Origin: Ancylobacter pratisalsi
GTDB taxonomy: Bacteria > Pseudomonadota > Alphaproteobacteria > Rhizobiales > Xanthobacteraceae
DNA: 64,000 bases
NCBI RefSeq assembly: GCF_010669125.1
Contig: NZ_CP048630.1
Span: forward strand, 3,220,001-3,284,000
Direction: 5' to 3'
Under the pieces are notes generated by a model. That model ran no database searches. It saw nothing but the letters and a program-made list of their open reading frames with translations, and was not told the DNA's origin. The position numbers and the translations under genes were made by a program. The first letter of the stretch is position 1. Each line of letters begins with the position of its first letter. Below are positions 44,927 to 53,572 of this stretch, in pieces.

Positions 44927-47891
44927 GCTGGCGGCTCCCTTCCGGGTCGATGAAGGCGGGCGAGCAGACCTCGACCTCGAAATCCTCGCCGCGCACGGGA
45001 TCATAGGCGCGCATGCGGTAGCCGATGCGCTCTTCGCCGCCCTTCAGGAAGCCGAGCCCGATCCAGTGACCGAGATGGGGCGAGAAGGCGACCGAGGACA
45101 TGTAGCCCTCGTCATGGGCCATGTCGGCCGGGGCGCCGGGGCTGAGAAAATGCGCCCCCGCACGCAGCCGGTGCGCGCGGTCCACCGGCCGGAAACCCAC
45201 GAAGCTGGGCCGGTCCGGGTCGGTGAGGCCGGGGCGCCCCGCCATGACGCGGCCGATATAGTCCTTGGTCTGCGAGGCCATGCGTCCGAGCCCAAGATCG
45301 CGGGCGGTGCTCTGCCCGTTCAGCTCGTTGCCGGAGACGTGGCCCTTCTCGATGCGCAGCACACCGAGCGTCTCGGTGCCATAGGGCGTGATGCCGAACT
45401 CCTCGCCCGCGCTCATCAGCGCACGGGCCAGCGCCTCGCCCTGCCGGGCGGGCACCGCGATCTCGTAGCCGAGCTCCCCGGAGAAGGAGAGGCGGAAGAT
45501 GCGCGCCTTTACCCCGCCCATCACCCGCGCCTCGACCGCGCCCATGAACGGCAGGCCCTCATGCGAGACATCCAGCGGCGCGTCGACGATCTTCGCCAGC
45601 ACCTCGCGCGAGCGCGGGCCGGCGAGCGCGATCTGCGCCCATTGCTCGGAGACCGAGGTCAGCGTCACGTCCAGTTCCGGCCACAGCACCTGCAGGCAGA
45701 ATTCCAGATGCTGGAACACCTTGGCGGCGTTCGCGGTGGTCGTGGTCATCACGTAATGTTCGGGCGCCAGGCGGGCGGTGGTGCCGTCATCCATGACGAT
45801 GCCGTCCTCGCGCAGCATCACGCCATAGCGTGCCTTGCCGACCGCCAGCTTGGCGAAGCCGTTGATGTAGACACGGTCGAGGAAGGCACCGGCATCGGGA
45901 CCCTGAAGGTCGATCTTGCCGAAGGTCGAGACGTCGATCAGCCCCACCGAGGCCCGCACCGCCTTGGCTTCGCGGCTCACCGTTTCCAGCCAGTCGCTCT
46001 CGCCCGGCCTGGGGAAATACTGCGCGCGCAGCCACGCGCCGGCTTCCACGAACACCGCGCCCTGCTCCTGCGCCCAGGCATGGGTAGGGGTGAGCCGGGT
46101 GGGGCGGAAATCCTTGCCGCGATGGTGGCCCGCCAGCGCGCCGAGCGTCACCGGCGTATAGGGCGGGCGGAAGATCGTGGTGCCGGTCTCGCCGATGCCC
46201 GCGCCGGTCAGTTCGGCCATGATCGCAAGGCCGGCGACATTGGAGGTGCGGCCCTGGTCGGTCGCCATGCCGAGCGTGGTGTAGCGCTTGAGCAGCTCGA
46301 CCGAACGGAAGCCTTCCTTGCAGGCGATGCCGACATCCTTGGCGGTGACGTCGTTCTGCTGGTCGACGAAAGCCGGCCCTTTCGCGCCCTGCACATGCCA
46401 GAAGGCGGTGATCGCGATCGGCGTGTCCGCGGTTTCGGGAACCTCGGGTGCGCCAGCGGGGAAGCCGAGATCGGTCGCGGCCTGCGCTCCCTGCCGGGCG
46501 CCCTCGTCGAGGATGGCGCCAAGGGCGTAGCGCCCGCCCGCCGCGCCGGCGATGGACAGCCCGGGCGAAGCCTCGCCCGGCACGAAGGCGGCGATGTCGT
46601 CCTTCCACACCGGCCGGCCGCGATGGTGGCAGGTAAGGTGCACGTTGGGCGACCAGCCGCCGGACATGGCGAGGGTGTCGGCGGTGAGGGTCTGGCTCTG
46701 CCCGCCGGCGCGCACCGTGATCGCGGAGAGCACGCCACCGATCATGGCGCCGGACGTTCCCGTCACCTGCCCGTCGAGGATGGTGCGGATGCCCAAAGCC
46801 GCGGCTTCGTCCATCAGCGCCGGGGCAATCTCGCGGCGGATATCGATGAGCGCCACGACGGTAACGCCCGCCCGCGCCAGATCGAAGGCCGCGTTCCACG
46901 CGCTGTCATTATTGGCGAACATCGCGACCCGGCGGCCCGTCGCGACGCCATAGCGGTTGGCATAGCTGCGAACGGCGCCGGCGAGCATCACGCCCGGCCG
47001 GTCATTGCCGCCGAACACGATCGGCCGCTCGGTGGCGCCCGCGCACAGCACGGCGCGCCTGGCCGCGATGCGCCACAGGATCTGGCGTGGCTGATAGGGG
47101 GCGGGCAGGGCGAGATGGTCGCCCACCCGCTCCACCGCGCCATATTCGTCGTCATAGACGCCGAACACCGTGGTGCGGGTCATCACGCGCACATTCGGCA
47201 GGCTTGCCAGCTCGGCAAGGATGCCGGCCGCCCAGTCGGTGCCTGCCTTGCCGCCGATGCTCACCGCCTCGGCATTCAGCCGCCCGCCGGGCACGAAATC
47301 CTCATCGGCGAGGATGACCCGTGCCCCGGCGCGCGCCGCCGCGAGCGCGGCCATCAGCCCGGCCGGGCCGGCGCCGATCACCAGCACGTCGCAGAACAGG
47401 TTGCCCTTCTCGTAATGGTCCGGGTCGTTGCCTTCCGCGGCGCGGCCAAGGCCGGCGGCGCGGCGGATCATCGGCTCGTAGAGCTTTTCCCAGAACGCGG
47501 CCGGCCACATGAAGGTCTTGTAATAGAACCCCGCGCCGAGGAAGGGCGCGACGAGGCCGTTGACGCTCAGCGCGTCGAGCTTCAGCGAGGGCCAGCGGTT
47601 CTGGCTGGCGGCCTCCAGCCCGTCGAACAGTTCGGCCACGGTGGCGCGGGTGTTGGGCTCGCGCCGCGCGCCGGCGCGCAACTCCACCAACGCGTTCGGT
47701 TCCTCCGGCCCGGCCGAGAGGATGCCGCGCGGGCGGTGATATTTGAACGAGCGGCCGACAAGGCGCACATCGTTCGCCAGCAGCGCCGAGGCGAGGGTGT
47801 CGCCGGCAAAGCCCTGATAGCTCTTGCCGTCGAAGGTGAAGGACAGCGCGCGGGAGCGGTCGACCAGACCGCCTCGGGCAAGGCGGCTCAT
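44919..47891 (-). CDS. soxA: Sarcosine oxidase alpha subunit family protein (N-methylglutamate dehydrogenase subunit C candidate)
   Basis: A 990-residue subunit. Order: N-terminal ferredoxin-like domain (about 10-95) without cluster Cys, dinucleotide-binding domain ([29 protein letters not shown] near 170-198, SYANRYGV region and a second Rossmann part), a linker with Cys-rich zinc/FMN-interface segment, and a C-terminal GcvT-like tetrahydrofolate-binding domain (from about 610). Such complexes demethylate sarcosine or N-methylglutamate and pass the methylene group to THF. It overlaps soxD by 4 nt. The sox names reflect family; the mgs genes next door suggest N-methylglutamate as substrate. 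Confidence 0.94.
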   Translation of the reverse strand: MSRLARGGLVDRSRALSFTFDGKSYQGFAGDTLASALLANDVRLVGRSFKYHRPRGILSAGPEEPNALVELRAGARREPNTRATVAELFDGLEAASQNRWPSLKLDALSVNGLVAPFLGAGFYYKTFMWPAAFWEKLYEPMIRRAAGLGRAAEGNDPDHYEKGNLFCDVLVIGAGPAGLMAALAAARAGARVILADEDFVPGGRLNAEAVSIGGKAGTDWAAGILAELASLPNVRVMTRTTVFGVYDDEYGAVERVGDHLALPAPYQPRQILWRIAARRAVLCAGATERPIVFGGNDRPGVMLAGAVRSYANRYGVATGRRVAMFANNDSAWNAAFDLARAGVTVVALIDIRREIAPALMDEAAALGIRTILDGQVTGTSGAMIGGVLSAITVRAGGQSQTLTADTLAMSGGWSPNVHLTCHHRGRPVWKDDIAAFVPGEASPGLSIAGAAGGRYALGAILDEGARQGAQAATDLGFPAGAPEVPETADTPIAITAFWHVQGAKGPAFVDQQNDVTAKDVGIACKEGFRSVELLKRYTTLGMATDQGRTSNVAGLAIMAELTGAGIGETGTTIFRPPYTPVTLGALAGHHRGKDFRPTRLTPTHAWAQEQGAVFVEAGAWLRAQYFPRPGESDWLETVSREAKAVRASVGLIDVSTFGKIDLQGPDAGAFLDRVYINGFAKLAVGKARYGVMLREDGIVMDDGTTARLAPEHYVMTTTTANAAKVFQHLEFCLQVLWPELDVTLTSVSEQWAQIALAGPRSREVLAKIVDAPLDVSHEGLPFMGAVEARVMGGVKARIFRLSFSGELGYEIAVPARQGEALARALMSAGEEFGITPYGTETLGVLRIEKGHVSGNELNGQSTARDLGLGRMASQTKDYIGRVMAGRPGLTDPDRPSFVGFRPVDRAHRLRAGAHFLSPGAPADMAHDEGYMSSVAFSPHLGHWIGLGFLKGGEERIGYRMRAYDPVRGEDFEVEVCSPAFIDPEGSRQRV

Positions 47892-48151
47892 GGCGCGTCT
47901 CCCGCCAGCGTGGCGCCGGCAATGGCGTGGGTGAGCGTGTTGCGTTCCACCTTCACCCAGCGCCGACAGCCGCCGGAGTGGTACCACCACTCCCGATGCG
48001 CCCCGGCCGGGTTGTCGCGCAGATACACATAGTCGTGGAACGCGTCCTGCGCGTCCGCCGCCGCCGGGTCGGGGCGGGTCAGCGTGGCGTCGCCGAGATA
48101 GGTGAATTCGTGGGCGTCGCGCGCGCCGCAATAGGGACAGGGAATGCGCAT
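47888..48151 (-). CDS. soxD: Sarcosine oxidase delta subunit family protein
   Basis: An 87-residue zinc protein. Cys5 and Cys8 (CPYC) with His58 and Cys62 (HSGGC) match the zinc ligands of the delta subunit. Its start shares one base with the soxB stop and its stop overlaps soxA by 4 nt, so it is translationally coupled on both sides. Confidence 0.95.
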   Translation of the reverse strand: MRIPCPYCGARDAHEFTYLGDATLTRPDPAAADAQDAFHDYVYLRDNPAGAHREWWYHSGGCRRWVKVERNTLTHAIAGATLAGDAP

Positions 48152-49401
48152 CAGTGCAGGTTCGGCTGGGCGCCGACTCCCTTTTCGTCGATGATATGTC
48201 CGGTGCGGAAACGGTCGAGCCGGAAGGCGGTGGCGGTCTCGTGCGGCGTGTCGCGCGCCAGGAGATGCGCGAAGCACCAGCCCGAGGCCGGCGTCGCCTT
48301 GAAGCCGCCATAGCACCAGCCGGAATTGAGGTAGAGGCCCGGTCGCGGCGTGCGGTCGATGATCGGCGAGCCGTCCATCGACATGTCCATGACCCCGCCC
48401 CACATGCGCAGCAGCCGCAGCCGGCCGATGCGCGGCATCAGCGCCATACCGCTCTCGGCGACATCCTCCACCACCGGCAGGTTGCCGCGCTGGGCGTAGG
48501 AATTGTAGCCGTCGATATCGCCGCCGAAGACCAGCCCTCCCTTGTCGGACTGGCTGATGTAGAAGTGCCCGGCGCCGTAGGTGATGACGCCGTCGACCAG
48601 CGGCTTCAGCCCTTCCGAGACGAAGGCCTGCAGCACGTGGCTTTCCATCGGCAGCCTGAGCCCCGCGCGGCCGGCCACCCGCGAGGAGGAGCCGGCGACC
48701 GCGAGGCCCACTTTGCCGGCGCGGATCGACCCGCGCGAGGTCTCGACCCCGACAATGGCGTCGCCCTCGGTGAGAAAGCCGGTCATCTCGCAGTTCTGGA
48801 TGATGTCGACGCCGAGCTGGTCGGCCGCGCGGGCATAGCCCCACACCACCGCGTCGTGGCGGGCGGTTCCGCCGCGGCGCTGGATCAGCCCGCCCTGCAC
48901 GGGAAAGCGCGCATTGTCGAAATCGAGGAACGGGTACATCGCCCGCACCTGTTCCTTGCCGACCAGTTCACTGTCCGCGCCGGCGAGGCGCATGGCGTTG
49001 CCGCGCCGCGCATAGGCATCGCGCTGGGCGTCGGAATGGTAAAGGTTGAGAATGCCGCGCTGGCTGACCATGGCGTTGTAGTTCAGCGCCTGCTCCAGCC
49101 CCTCCCATAGCTTCATCGACCATTCGTAGAACGGCTCGTTGCCCGGCAGCAGGTAGTTCGAGCGGATGATGGTGGTGTTCCGCCCGGCATTGCCGGAGCC
49201 GATGACGCCCCTCTCGATGACCGCGACATTGCGGATGCCGTGCTGGCTGGCGAGGTAGAAGGCGGTCGCAAGCCCATGCCCGCCGCCCCCGACGATGACG
49301 ACGTCATAGGCCGGCTTCGGCGCCGCGTCGCGCCAGGCGGGTTTCCAGCCGGACTGGCCGGAAAAGCCGTGACGGAGAAGGCTGAGGAAGGAATAGCGCA
49401 T
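48151..49401 (-). CDS. soxB: Sarcosine oxidase beta subunit family protein (N-methylglutamate dehydrogenase subunit A candidate)
   Basis: A 416-residue FAD protein of the glycine oxidase/DAO fold: dinucleotide motif VIVGGGGHGLATA at 35-47, and His182 in RRGGTARHDAVVWGYA, equal to the His that covalently holds FMN in heterotetrameric sarcosine oxidase. It is the amine-oxidising subunit. First gene of soxB-soxD-soxA-soxG and divergent from a LysR gene with a LysR-type box between them. Sarcosine from glycine betaine is the alternative substrate; no betaine or dimethylglycine demethylase gene is in the window. Confidence 0.95.
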   Translation of the reverse strand: MRYSFLSLLRHGFSGQSGWKPAWRDAAPKPAYDVVIVGGGGHGLATAFYLASQHGIRNVAVIERGVIGSGNAGRNTTIIRSNYLLPGNEPFYEWSMKLWEGLEQALNYNAMVSQRGILNLYHSDAQRDAYARRGNAMRLAGADSELVGKEQVRAMYPFLDFDNARFPVQGGLIQRRGGTARHDAVVWGYARAADQLGVDIIQNCEMTGFLTEGDAIVGVETSRGSIRAGKVGLAVAGSSSRVAGRAGLRLPMESHVLQAFVSEGLKPLVDGVITYGAGHFYISQSDKGGLVFGGDIDGYNSYAQRGNLPVVEDVAESGMALMPRIGRLRLLRMWGGVMDMSMDGSPIIDRTPRPGLYLNSGWCYGGFKATPASGWCFAHLLARDTPHETATAFRLDRFRTGHIIDEKGVGAQPNLH

Positions 49402-49458
49402 GGGCGGCTCGCTCGATCACTGCAAACAGCTTTAGAACGGCGCGGTGCTGGTGATAAT

Positions 49459-49473
49459 ATAAGTTTTGCTTAT
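49459..49473. promoter_or_regulatory. LysR-type box between soxB and lysR
   Basis: The 15-nt inverted repeat ataagttttgcttat contains the T-N11-A core of LysR operators. It lies in the 102-nt divergent region, followed by TATAGT as a possible -10 of the regulator gene. It is likely bound by the adjacent LysR protein. Confidence 0.6.
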
Positions 49474-49503
49474 AGTACGAAGGAGAGTGGGAACCCCATT
49501 GCC

Positions 49504-50496
49504 ATGGCCCAGCCTTCCGACACGCTGCCCTTCGATCTGCGCGGGCTCGATATCTTCCTCGCCGTCTGCGAGGCCGGCACCATGGCGCAGGCGGCGCGCC
49601 GCCTGGGGCTCACCCAGCCGGCGGTGTCGCAGGCGGTGGCCGAGCTGGAGCGGCGCATCGGCGTCACCCTGTTCGATCGAAGCGCGCGCCCGCTCGCGCT
49701 GACCGGGGCCGGAGGCGCCTTGCGCCAGCGCGCCAGCGCGCTTCTGTCCGAAGCGCGCCAGATCGCCCCCCTGCTGCGCGAGGCCGAGCATGCGCGGCTG
49801 CCGCTGTTGCGCGCGGGCCTTGTGGATTCGCTCTCGCGGGCGCTGATGGCTCCGCTCGCCCGCAAGCTCGACGAGATGGCCGAGCAGGCCTCGATGCTGT
49901 CCGGCCTCACCGCCTCTCACGCCGGCGCGCTGCTCACGCGCCAGCTCGACCTGCTGGTGGGAGCGGACGATCTCGACGAGATCGAGGGGCTGGAGCGCTG
50001 GCCGCTGATGAGCGAGCCCTATGTGCTGCTGATGCCCGCCGCCATCGCCCCGCCCGCGCGGCCGGCGGATCTGTCGGGGCTGGCGCAGACGCTGCCGCTG
50101 GTGCGCTTCTCCGCGCGCTCCAAGACCGGCATGGAGGTGGAGCGCCATCTGCGCCGCCTGCGGCTGGATCTGCCGCGCCGGCTCGAATTCGATACGCCCT
50201 ATGGCGTGACCGCGAGCGTGGTGACGGGCGCGGGATTTGCCATCACCACCCCGCTCTGCGTGCTGGAATCCGCGCTCGATCTTGACGGCTATGCCTGCCA
50301 TCCGCTGCCCGGCGCCGGTCTTGTCCGTCACCTGACGCTGATCGCGCGGCGGCAGGAACTGGGCCGCCTGCCGCGCGAGATCGCGGCCTTCTGCCGCCTG
50401 CACCTCGCCGGCCTTGTTCCGCAGTTGCAGGTGCTGGTCGGCGAGGAACTTGGCGCCCGGATCCTGGTCGAGAACGTCCCGCCTCAGGAGGCGTAG
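49504..50496 (+). CDS. LysR-family regulator divergent from the soxBDAG operon
   Basis: A 330-residue LysR protein: winged helix at about 8-65 (GTMAQAARRLGLTQPAVSQAVAELERRIGVTLFDR) and effector-binding domain (about 95-300). Start at 49504; AAGGAG is 18 nt upstream, unusually far, so the true start may be a non-ATG codon slightly upstream. Being divergent from soxB it probably controls the sox-type operon. Its 3' end overlaps the convergent ketosynthase gene by 13 nt. Confidence 0.9.
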   Translation: MAQPSDTLPFDLRGLDIFLAVCEAGTMAQAARRLGLTQPAVSQAVAELERRIGVTLFDRSARPLALTGAGGALRQRASALLSEARQIAPLLREAEHARLPLLRAGLVDSLSRALMAPLARKLDEMAEQASMLSGLTASHAGALLTRQLDLLVGADDLDEIEGLERWPLMSEPYVLLMPAAIAPPARPADLSGLAQTLPLVRFSARSKTGMEVERHLRRLRLDLPRRLEFDTPYGVTASVVTGAGFAITTPLCVLESALDLDGYACHPLPGAGLVRHLTLIARRQELGRLPREIAAFCRLHLAGLVPQLQVLVGEELGARILVENVPPQEA

Positions 50497-51698
50497 CGCT
50501 TCACCGCCAGCACGGCGTTGAGACCGCCAAAGGCGAAGCTGGAGGACAGCGCGATCTGCGGCGCCGCGTCGCGCGCGGCGTTGGGCACGCAGTCGAGGTC
50601 GCAATCGGGGTCGAACTCACGATAGCCCATGGTCGGCGGCAGGAAGCCCTCGCGCAGCGCCAGCACCGTGGTCACGAGGTCGAGCGCGCCCGAGGCGCTC
50701 ATGGTGTGGCCGTACTGGGACTTCGAGGAAGAGACTGGCAGCTTCGGTAGATGATCGCCGAACACCTGCCGCAGCGCGCCCGTCTCGGTCTTGTCGTTCA
50801 GCGCCGTGGCGGTGCCATGCGCGCTCACATAATCCACCGCCTCCGGGGCGATGCCGGCATCGTCGAGCGTGAAGCGCATCGAGGCCGCGGCGCTGTCGAG
50901 GTCCGGGGCGGTGATGTCGCGCCCGTCGGCGCTCATGCCGAAGCCGATCATCTCACCATGAATGGTGGCCCCGCGCGCCAGCGCGTGATCCATGTTTTCC
51001 AGCACCACGGCGCCCGCGCCCTCGCCGACGACGAGGCCGCCGCGGTCCTTGGAAAACGGCCGGCAGGCATCGGGGGCGAGCACGCGCAGCGCTTCCCAGC
51101 TCTTCAGCATGCCGTAGGTGATCTGCGATTCCGCCCCGCCCGCCAGCGCGACGTCGAGCATGCCGGCGCGGATCATGTGGAAGGCGGTGCCCACGGCATG
51201 GGAGGCCGAGGAACAGGCCGAGGCGATAGAGAAGGAAGGGCCGTGAATGCCCAGATCCATGGTGATGTGGCTCACCGGCCCGCTGGGCATGGCGCGCGGC
51301 ACGGTGAAGGGGTGCGGGCGCGGCGCCTTTTCCAGATAGAGCTTGCGGTAGCTGTCATCGACGGCGTGATAGCCGACCGAGGCCGCGAAGATCGAGCCGA
51401 CGCGGTGCGCAGACACGCCCTCGCGCGCGGCCCCGGCATCGGCCATCGCCTGACGGGCGGCGACCAGCGCCATCTGCGAGGTGCGGTCGATCAGGCCGAG
51501 CTGGCGGGGCTCGAAATGCGCTTCCGGCACGAAGCCGCGCACCTGCGCGGAAATCCGCGTCTTCATCGCCGAGACGTCGATGTCCTGCGTCTCGCCGATG
51601 CCGACGGTTCCCTTCCTGAGCCCGGCGAGATGGGACGGCACATCGAGCCCGAGCGCGGAAAGCACGCCAAGGCCGGTGATCGCGACGCGTGCGTTCAT
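50484..51698 (-). CDS. Beta-ketoacyl-ACP synthase (FabF/NodE-like)
   Basis: A 404-residue condensing enzyme with the complete Cys-His-His triad: Cys162 (SACSSASHA), His294 (AHGTAT) and His331 (SQYGHTMSASG). It elongates acyl chains bound to acyl carrier protein. It is translated together with an acyl carrier protein gene, whose stop overlaps its start by one base, outside any fab cluster. That pairing recalls NodF-NodE or special lipid systems, but no acyltransferase or dehydratase gene is adjacent. Product unknown. Confidence 0.93.
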   Translation of the reverse strand: MNARVAITGLGVLSALGLDVPSHLAGLRKGTVGIGETQDIDVSAMKTRISAQVRGFVPEAHFEPRQLGLIDRTSQMALVAARQAMADAGAAREGVSAHRVGSIFAASVGYHAVDDSYRKLYLEKAPRPHPFTVPRAMPSGPVSHITMDLGIHGPSFSIASACSSASHAVGTAFHMIRAGMLDVALAGGAESQITYGMLKSWEALRVLAPDACRPFSKDRGGLVVGEGAGAVVLENMDHALARGATIHGEMIGFGMSADGRDITAPDLDSAAASMRFTLDDAGIAPEAVDYVSAHGTATALNDKTETGALRQVFGDHLPKLPVSSSKSQYGHTMSASGALDLVTTVLALREGFLPPTMGYREFDPDCDLDCVPNAARDAAPQIALSSSFAFGGLNAVLAVKRYAS

Positions 51699-51982
51699 CA
51701 GGCCAACTTCGCCGCGTTGGCGTCCGGGCCCTTCGCCGCGAGCAGCGCCGCGACGTGCTCGACCAGCGTGCCGACGGTGACGTCGTTGCCGTTGAGCGGG
51801 CCGTCATTGGGAATCTCGATGCCGAAGCGGCTTTCGAGCTTGAAGATGGTCTCGATGAGGTCGAGCGAGGAAATGCCGAGTTCCGAGACCGGTGTCTCGG
51901 GCGTCAGCAGGCTCGAATCGACCCCGACTTCGCCAGAGAAGAACTCGATGATTTCTGCGACGGCGGGATCGTCTGTCTGCAT
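51698..51982 (-). CDS. Acyl carrier protein
   Basis: A 94-residue ACP. The phosphopantetheine Ser is Ser39 in the sequence ELGISSLDLIE, where the usual D-S-L motif is S-S-L. Ser itself is kept, so modification is still possible. The four-helix pattern is otherwise intact, with a 10-residue C-terminal tail. The start at 51982 (MQTDDPAV) is chosen from homology; the ribosome-binding site is weak. It is the dedicated partner of the following ketosynthase rather than the housekeeping AcpP. Confidence 0.88.
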   Translation of the reverse strand: MQTDDPAVAEIIEFFSGEVGVDSSLLTPETPVSELGISSLDLIETIFKLESRFGIEIPNDGPLNGNDVTVGTLVEHVAALLAAKGPDANAAKLA

Positions 51983-52144
51983 GCAACTGCTCGGGTTTTG
52001 CGGGTCCCCGCGCGGACGGGGACGCTTCGGATCTGACGCTTGGTAGCACAGGAAAGTGCGTTCTCGAACCAGCGTCAAATGACCGACATATGTGTCCGGC
52101 GCATGTCACCGCGGTCCGGTGGTCGGGGTCGCGCCATCGCCGGC

Positions 52145-53554
52145 TCAGGCACGCATCAGCTGCGACAGGAACTGGAGCGAGGCTTTCGGGGTGCGCTGCT
52201 GGGTATCGAAATCCACATGCACCACGCCGAAGCGGCGGCGCTTGCCCTCCGCCCATTCGAAATTGTCGAGCAGCGACCAGGCGAAATAGCCCTCCAGCGC
52301 GCAGCCCTGGCTGATCGCGCGGGCGCAGGCATCGAGATGCTCGCGGAAATAGGCGGTGCGCTCGGGGTCCTGCACCACGCCGCCGGCGGGGGCGGGGTCC
52401 TCGTAGCAGGCACCGTTCTCGGTCACATAGACCGGCGGATTGCCATAGTGGTCGCGCAGCCGCGCCAGCACCTGCACCAGCCCGTTGGGGTCGATCGGCC
52501 AGCCGAGCAGTGTGCGCGGCGTGCCCGGCGGCACCGCGCCATAGCCCGCCTGGGCGAGAAACGCCGACGGGTCGTGCTTGATGAAGGACGGGCCGTAGTA
52601 GTTTACGCCGAGAAAATCGACCGGCACCCGGATCGCCGCCATGTCGTTCGCCTGTATCAGCGGCGCGAAATAGGGCTCGAATTCGGCCGGGTAGCGGCCG
52701 AGGAACAGCGGGTCGAGATTGATCGTGTTCCAGCAGGCATCGAAGCGCGACGCGGCGGCGATGTCCTGCGGCGTGTTGCTGGAGGGGTGGATCGGCTGAA
52801 GCGAGAACACGGTGCCGAGCGCCCGGTCGCGGCGTTCGGCGCGGATCGCGGCGATGGCGGTTCCCTGCGCGAGGTTCTGGTGGTGCTGGGCCGTGACATA
52901 GCTCGCCCAGCCGGTCAGTCCGGGGGCGTGGTTGCCGAAGCCGTGGCCGAAGATCGCATGCACCGAGGGTTCGTTCAGCATCGCCCATGGCTGCACCCGG
53001 TCGCCGAGCCGGGCGACCGTGACGCGGGCATAATCGGCGAACCAGTTGGCGATGTCGCGATTGTGCCAGCCGCCCCGGTCCTGCAGCGCCTGCGGCAGGT
53101 CCCAGTGATAGAGGCACGCCATCGGCGCGACGCCGCGCTCAAGCAGGCGGTCGACGAGGTGGTCGTAGAAATCCAGCCCCGCCGTGTTCACCGCGCCGGT
53201 GCCCTGCGGCATGACGCGCGGCCAGGCAATGGAGAAGCGGTAGGCGCGGAAGCCGGCATTGGCGATGATATCGACGTCGGCGGCGTAGCGGTTGTAGTGG
53301 TCGCAGGCGACGTCGCCATTGGTACCGTCCGCGATCCGCCCCGGCGTGTGGGAGAAGGTGTCCCAGATCGAGGGCGCGCGTCCGTCCGCCTTTACCGCCC
53401 CCTCGATCTGGTAGGCCGAGGTCGAGGCGCCCCAGATGAACCCCGGGGGAAGTCGGGGAGTGGCCATCTGCGCCTGCGCGCGGCTGGCCGCGCCAAGGGC
53501 GGGAAGCGCGGCGGCGGCGGTCGCGCCGGCAAGGAAGTCACGACGGCGAAGCAT
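52145..53554 (-). CDS. Exported GH1 beta-glucosidase
   Basis: A 469-residue glycoside hydrolase family 1 enzyme with acid/base Glu195 in LNEP and nucleophile Glu379 in VTENG. The N-terminus MLRRRDFLAGATAAAALPALG is a twin-arginine signal, so the enzyme is probably folded in the cytoplasm and exported to the periplasm, uncommon for GH1. It cleaves beta-glucosides or cello-oligosaccharides. It follows the GntP-type permease gene on the same strand by 18 nt and may be cotranscribed. Confidence 0.95.
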   Translation of the reverse strand: MLRRRDFLAGATAAAALPALGAASRAQAQMATPRLPPGFIWGASTSAYQIEGAVKADGRAPSIWDTFSHTPGRIADGTNGDVACDHYNRYAADVDIIANAGFRAYRFSIAWPRVMPQGTGAVNTAGLDFYDHLVDRLLERGVAPMACLYHWDLPQALQDRGGWHNRDIANWFADYARVTVARLGDRVQPWAMLNEPSVHAIFGHGFGNHAPGLTGWASYVTAQHHQNLAQGTAIAAIRAERRDRALGTVFSLQPIHPSSNTPQDIAAASRFDACWNTINLDPLFLGRYPAEFEPYFAPLIQANDMAAIRVPVDFLGVNYYGPSFIKHDPSAFLAQAGYGAVPPGTPRTLLGWPIDPNGLVQVLARLRDHYGNPPVYVTENGACYEDPAPAGGVVQDPERTAYFREHLDACARAISQGCALEGYFAWSLLDNFEWAEGKRRRFGVVHVDFDTQQRTPKASLQFLSQLMRA

Positions 53555-53572
53555 CGGCGGTGTCCTTGTCCT

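Noticed and set aside
44874..48032. Very long open frame on the plus strand (over 1000 codons) opposite soxA
   Set aside because: It lies wholly antisense to soxA and soxD, has a composition rich in Arg, Gly, Ala and His typical of GC-rich shadow frames, and shows no recognisable domain.
48151..49401. Monomeric sarcosine oxidase or glycine oxidase
   Set aside because: The covalent FMN His and the adjacent delta, alpha and gamma genes show the heterotetrameric type.
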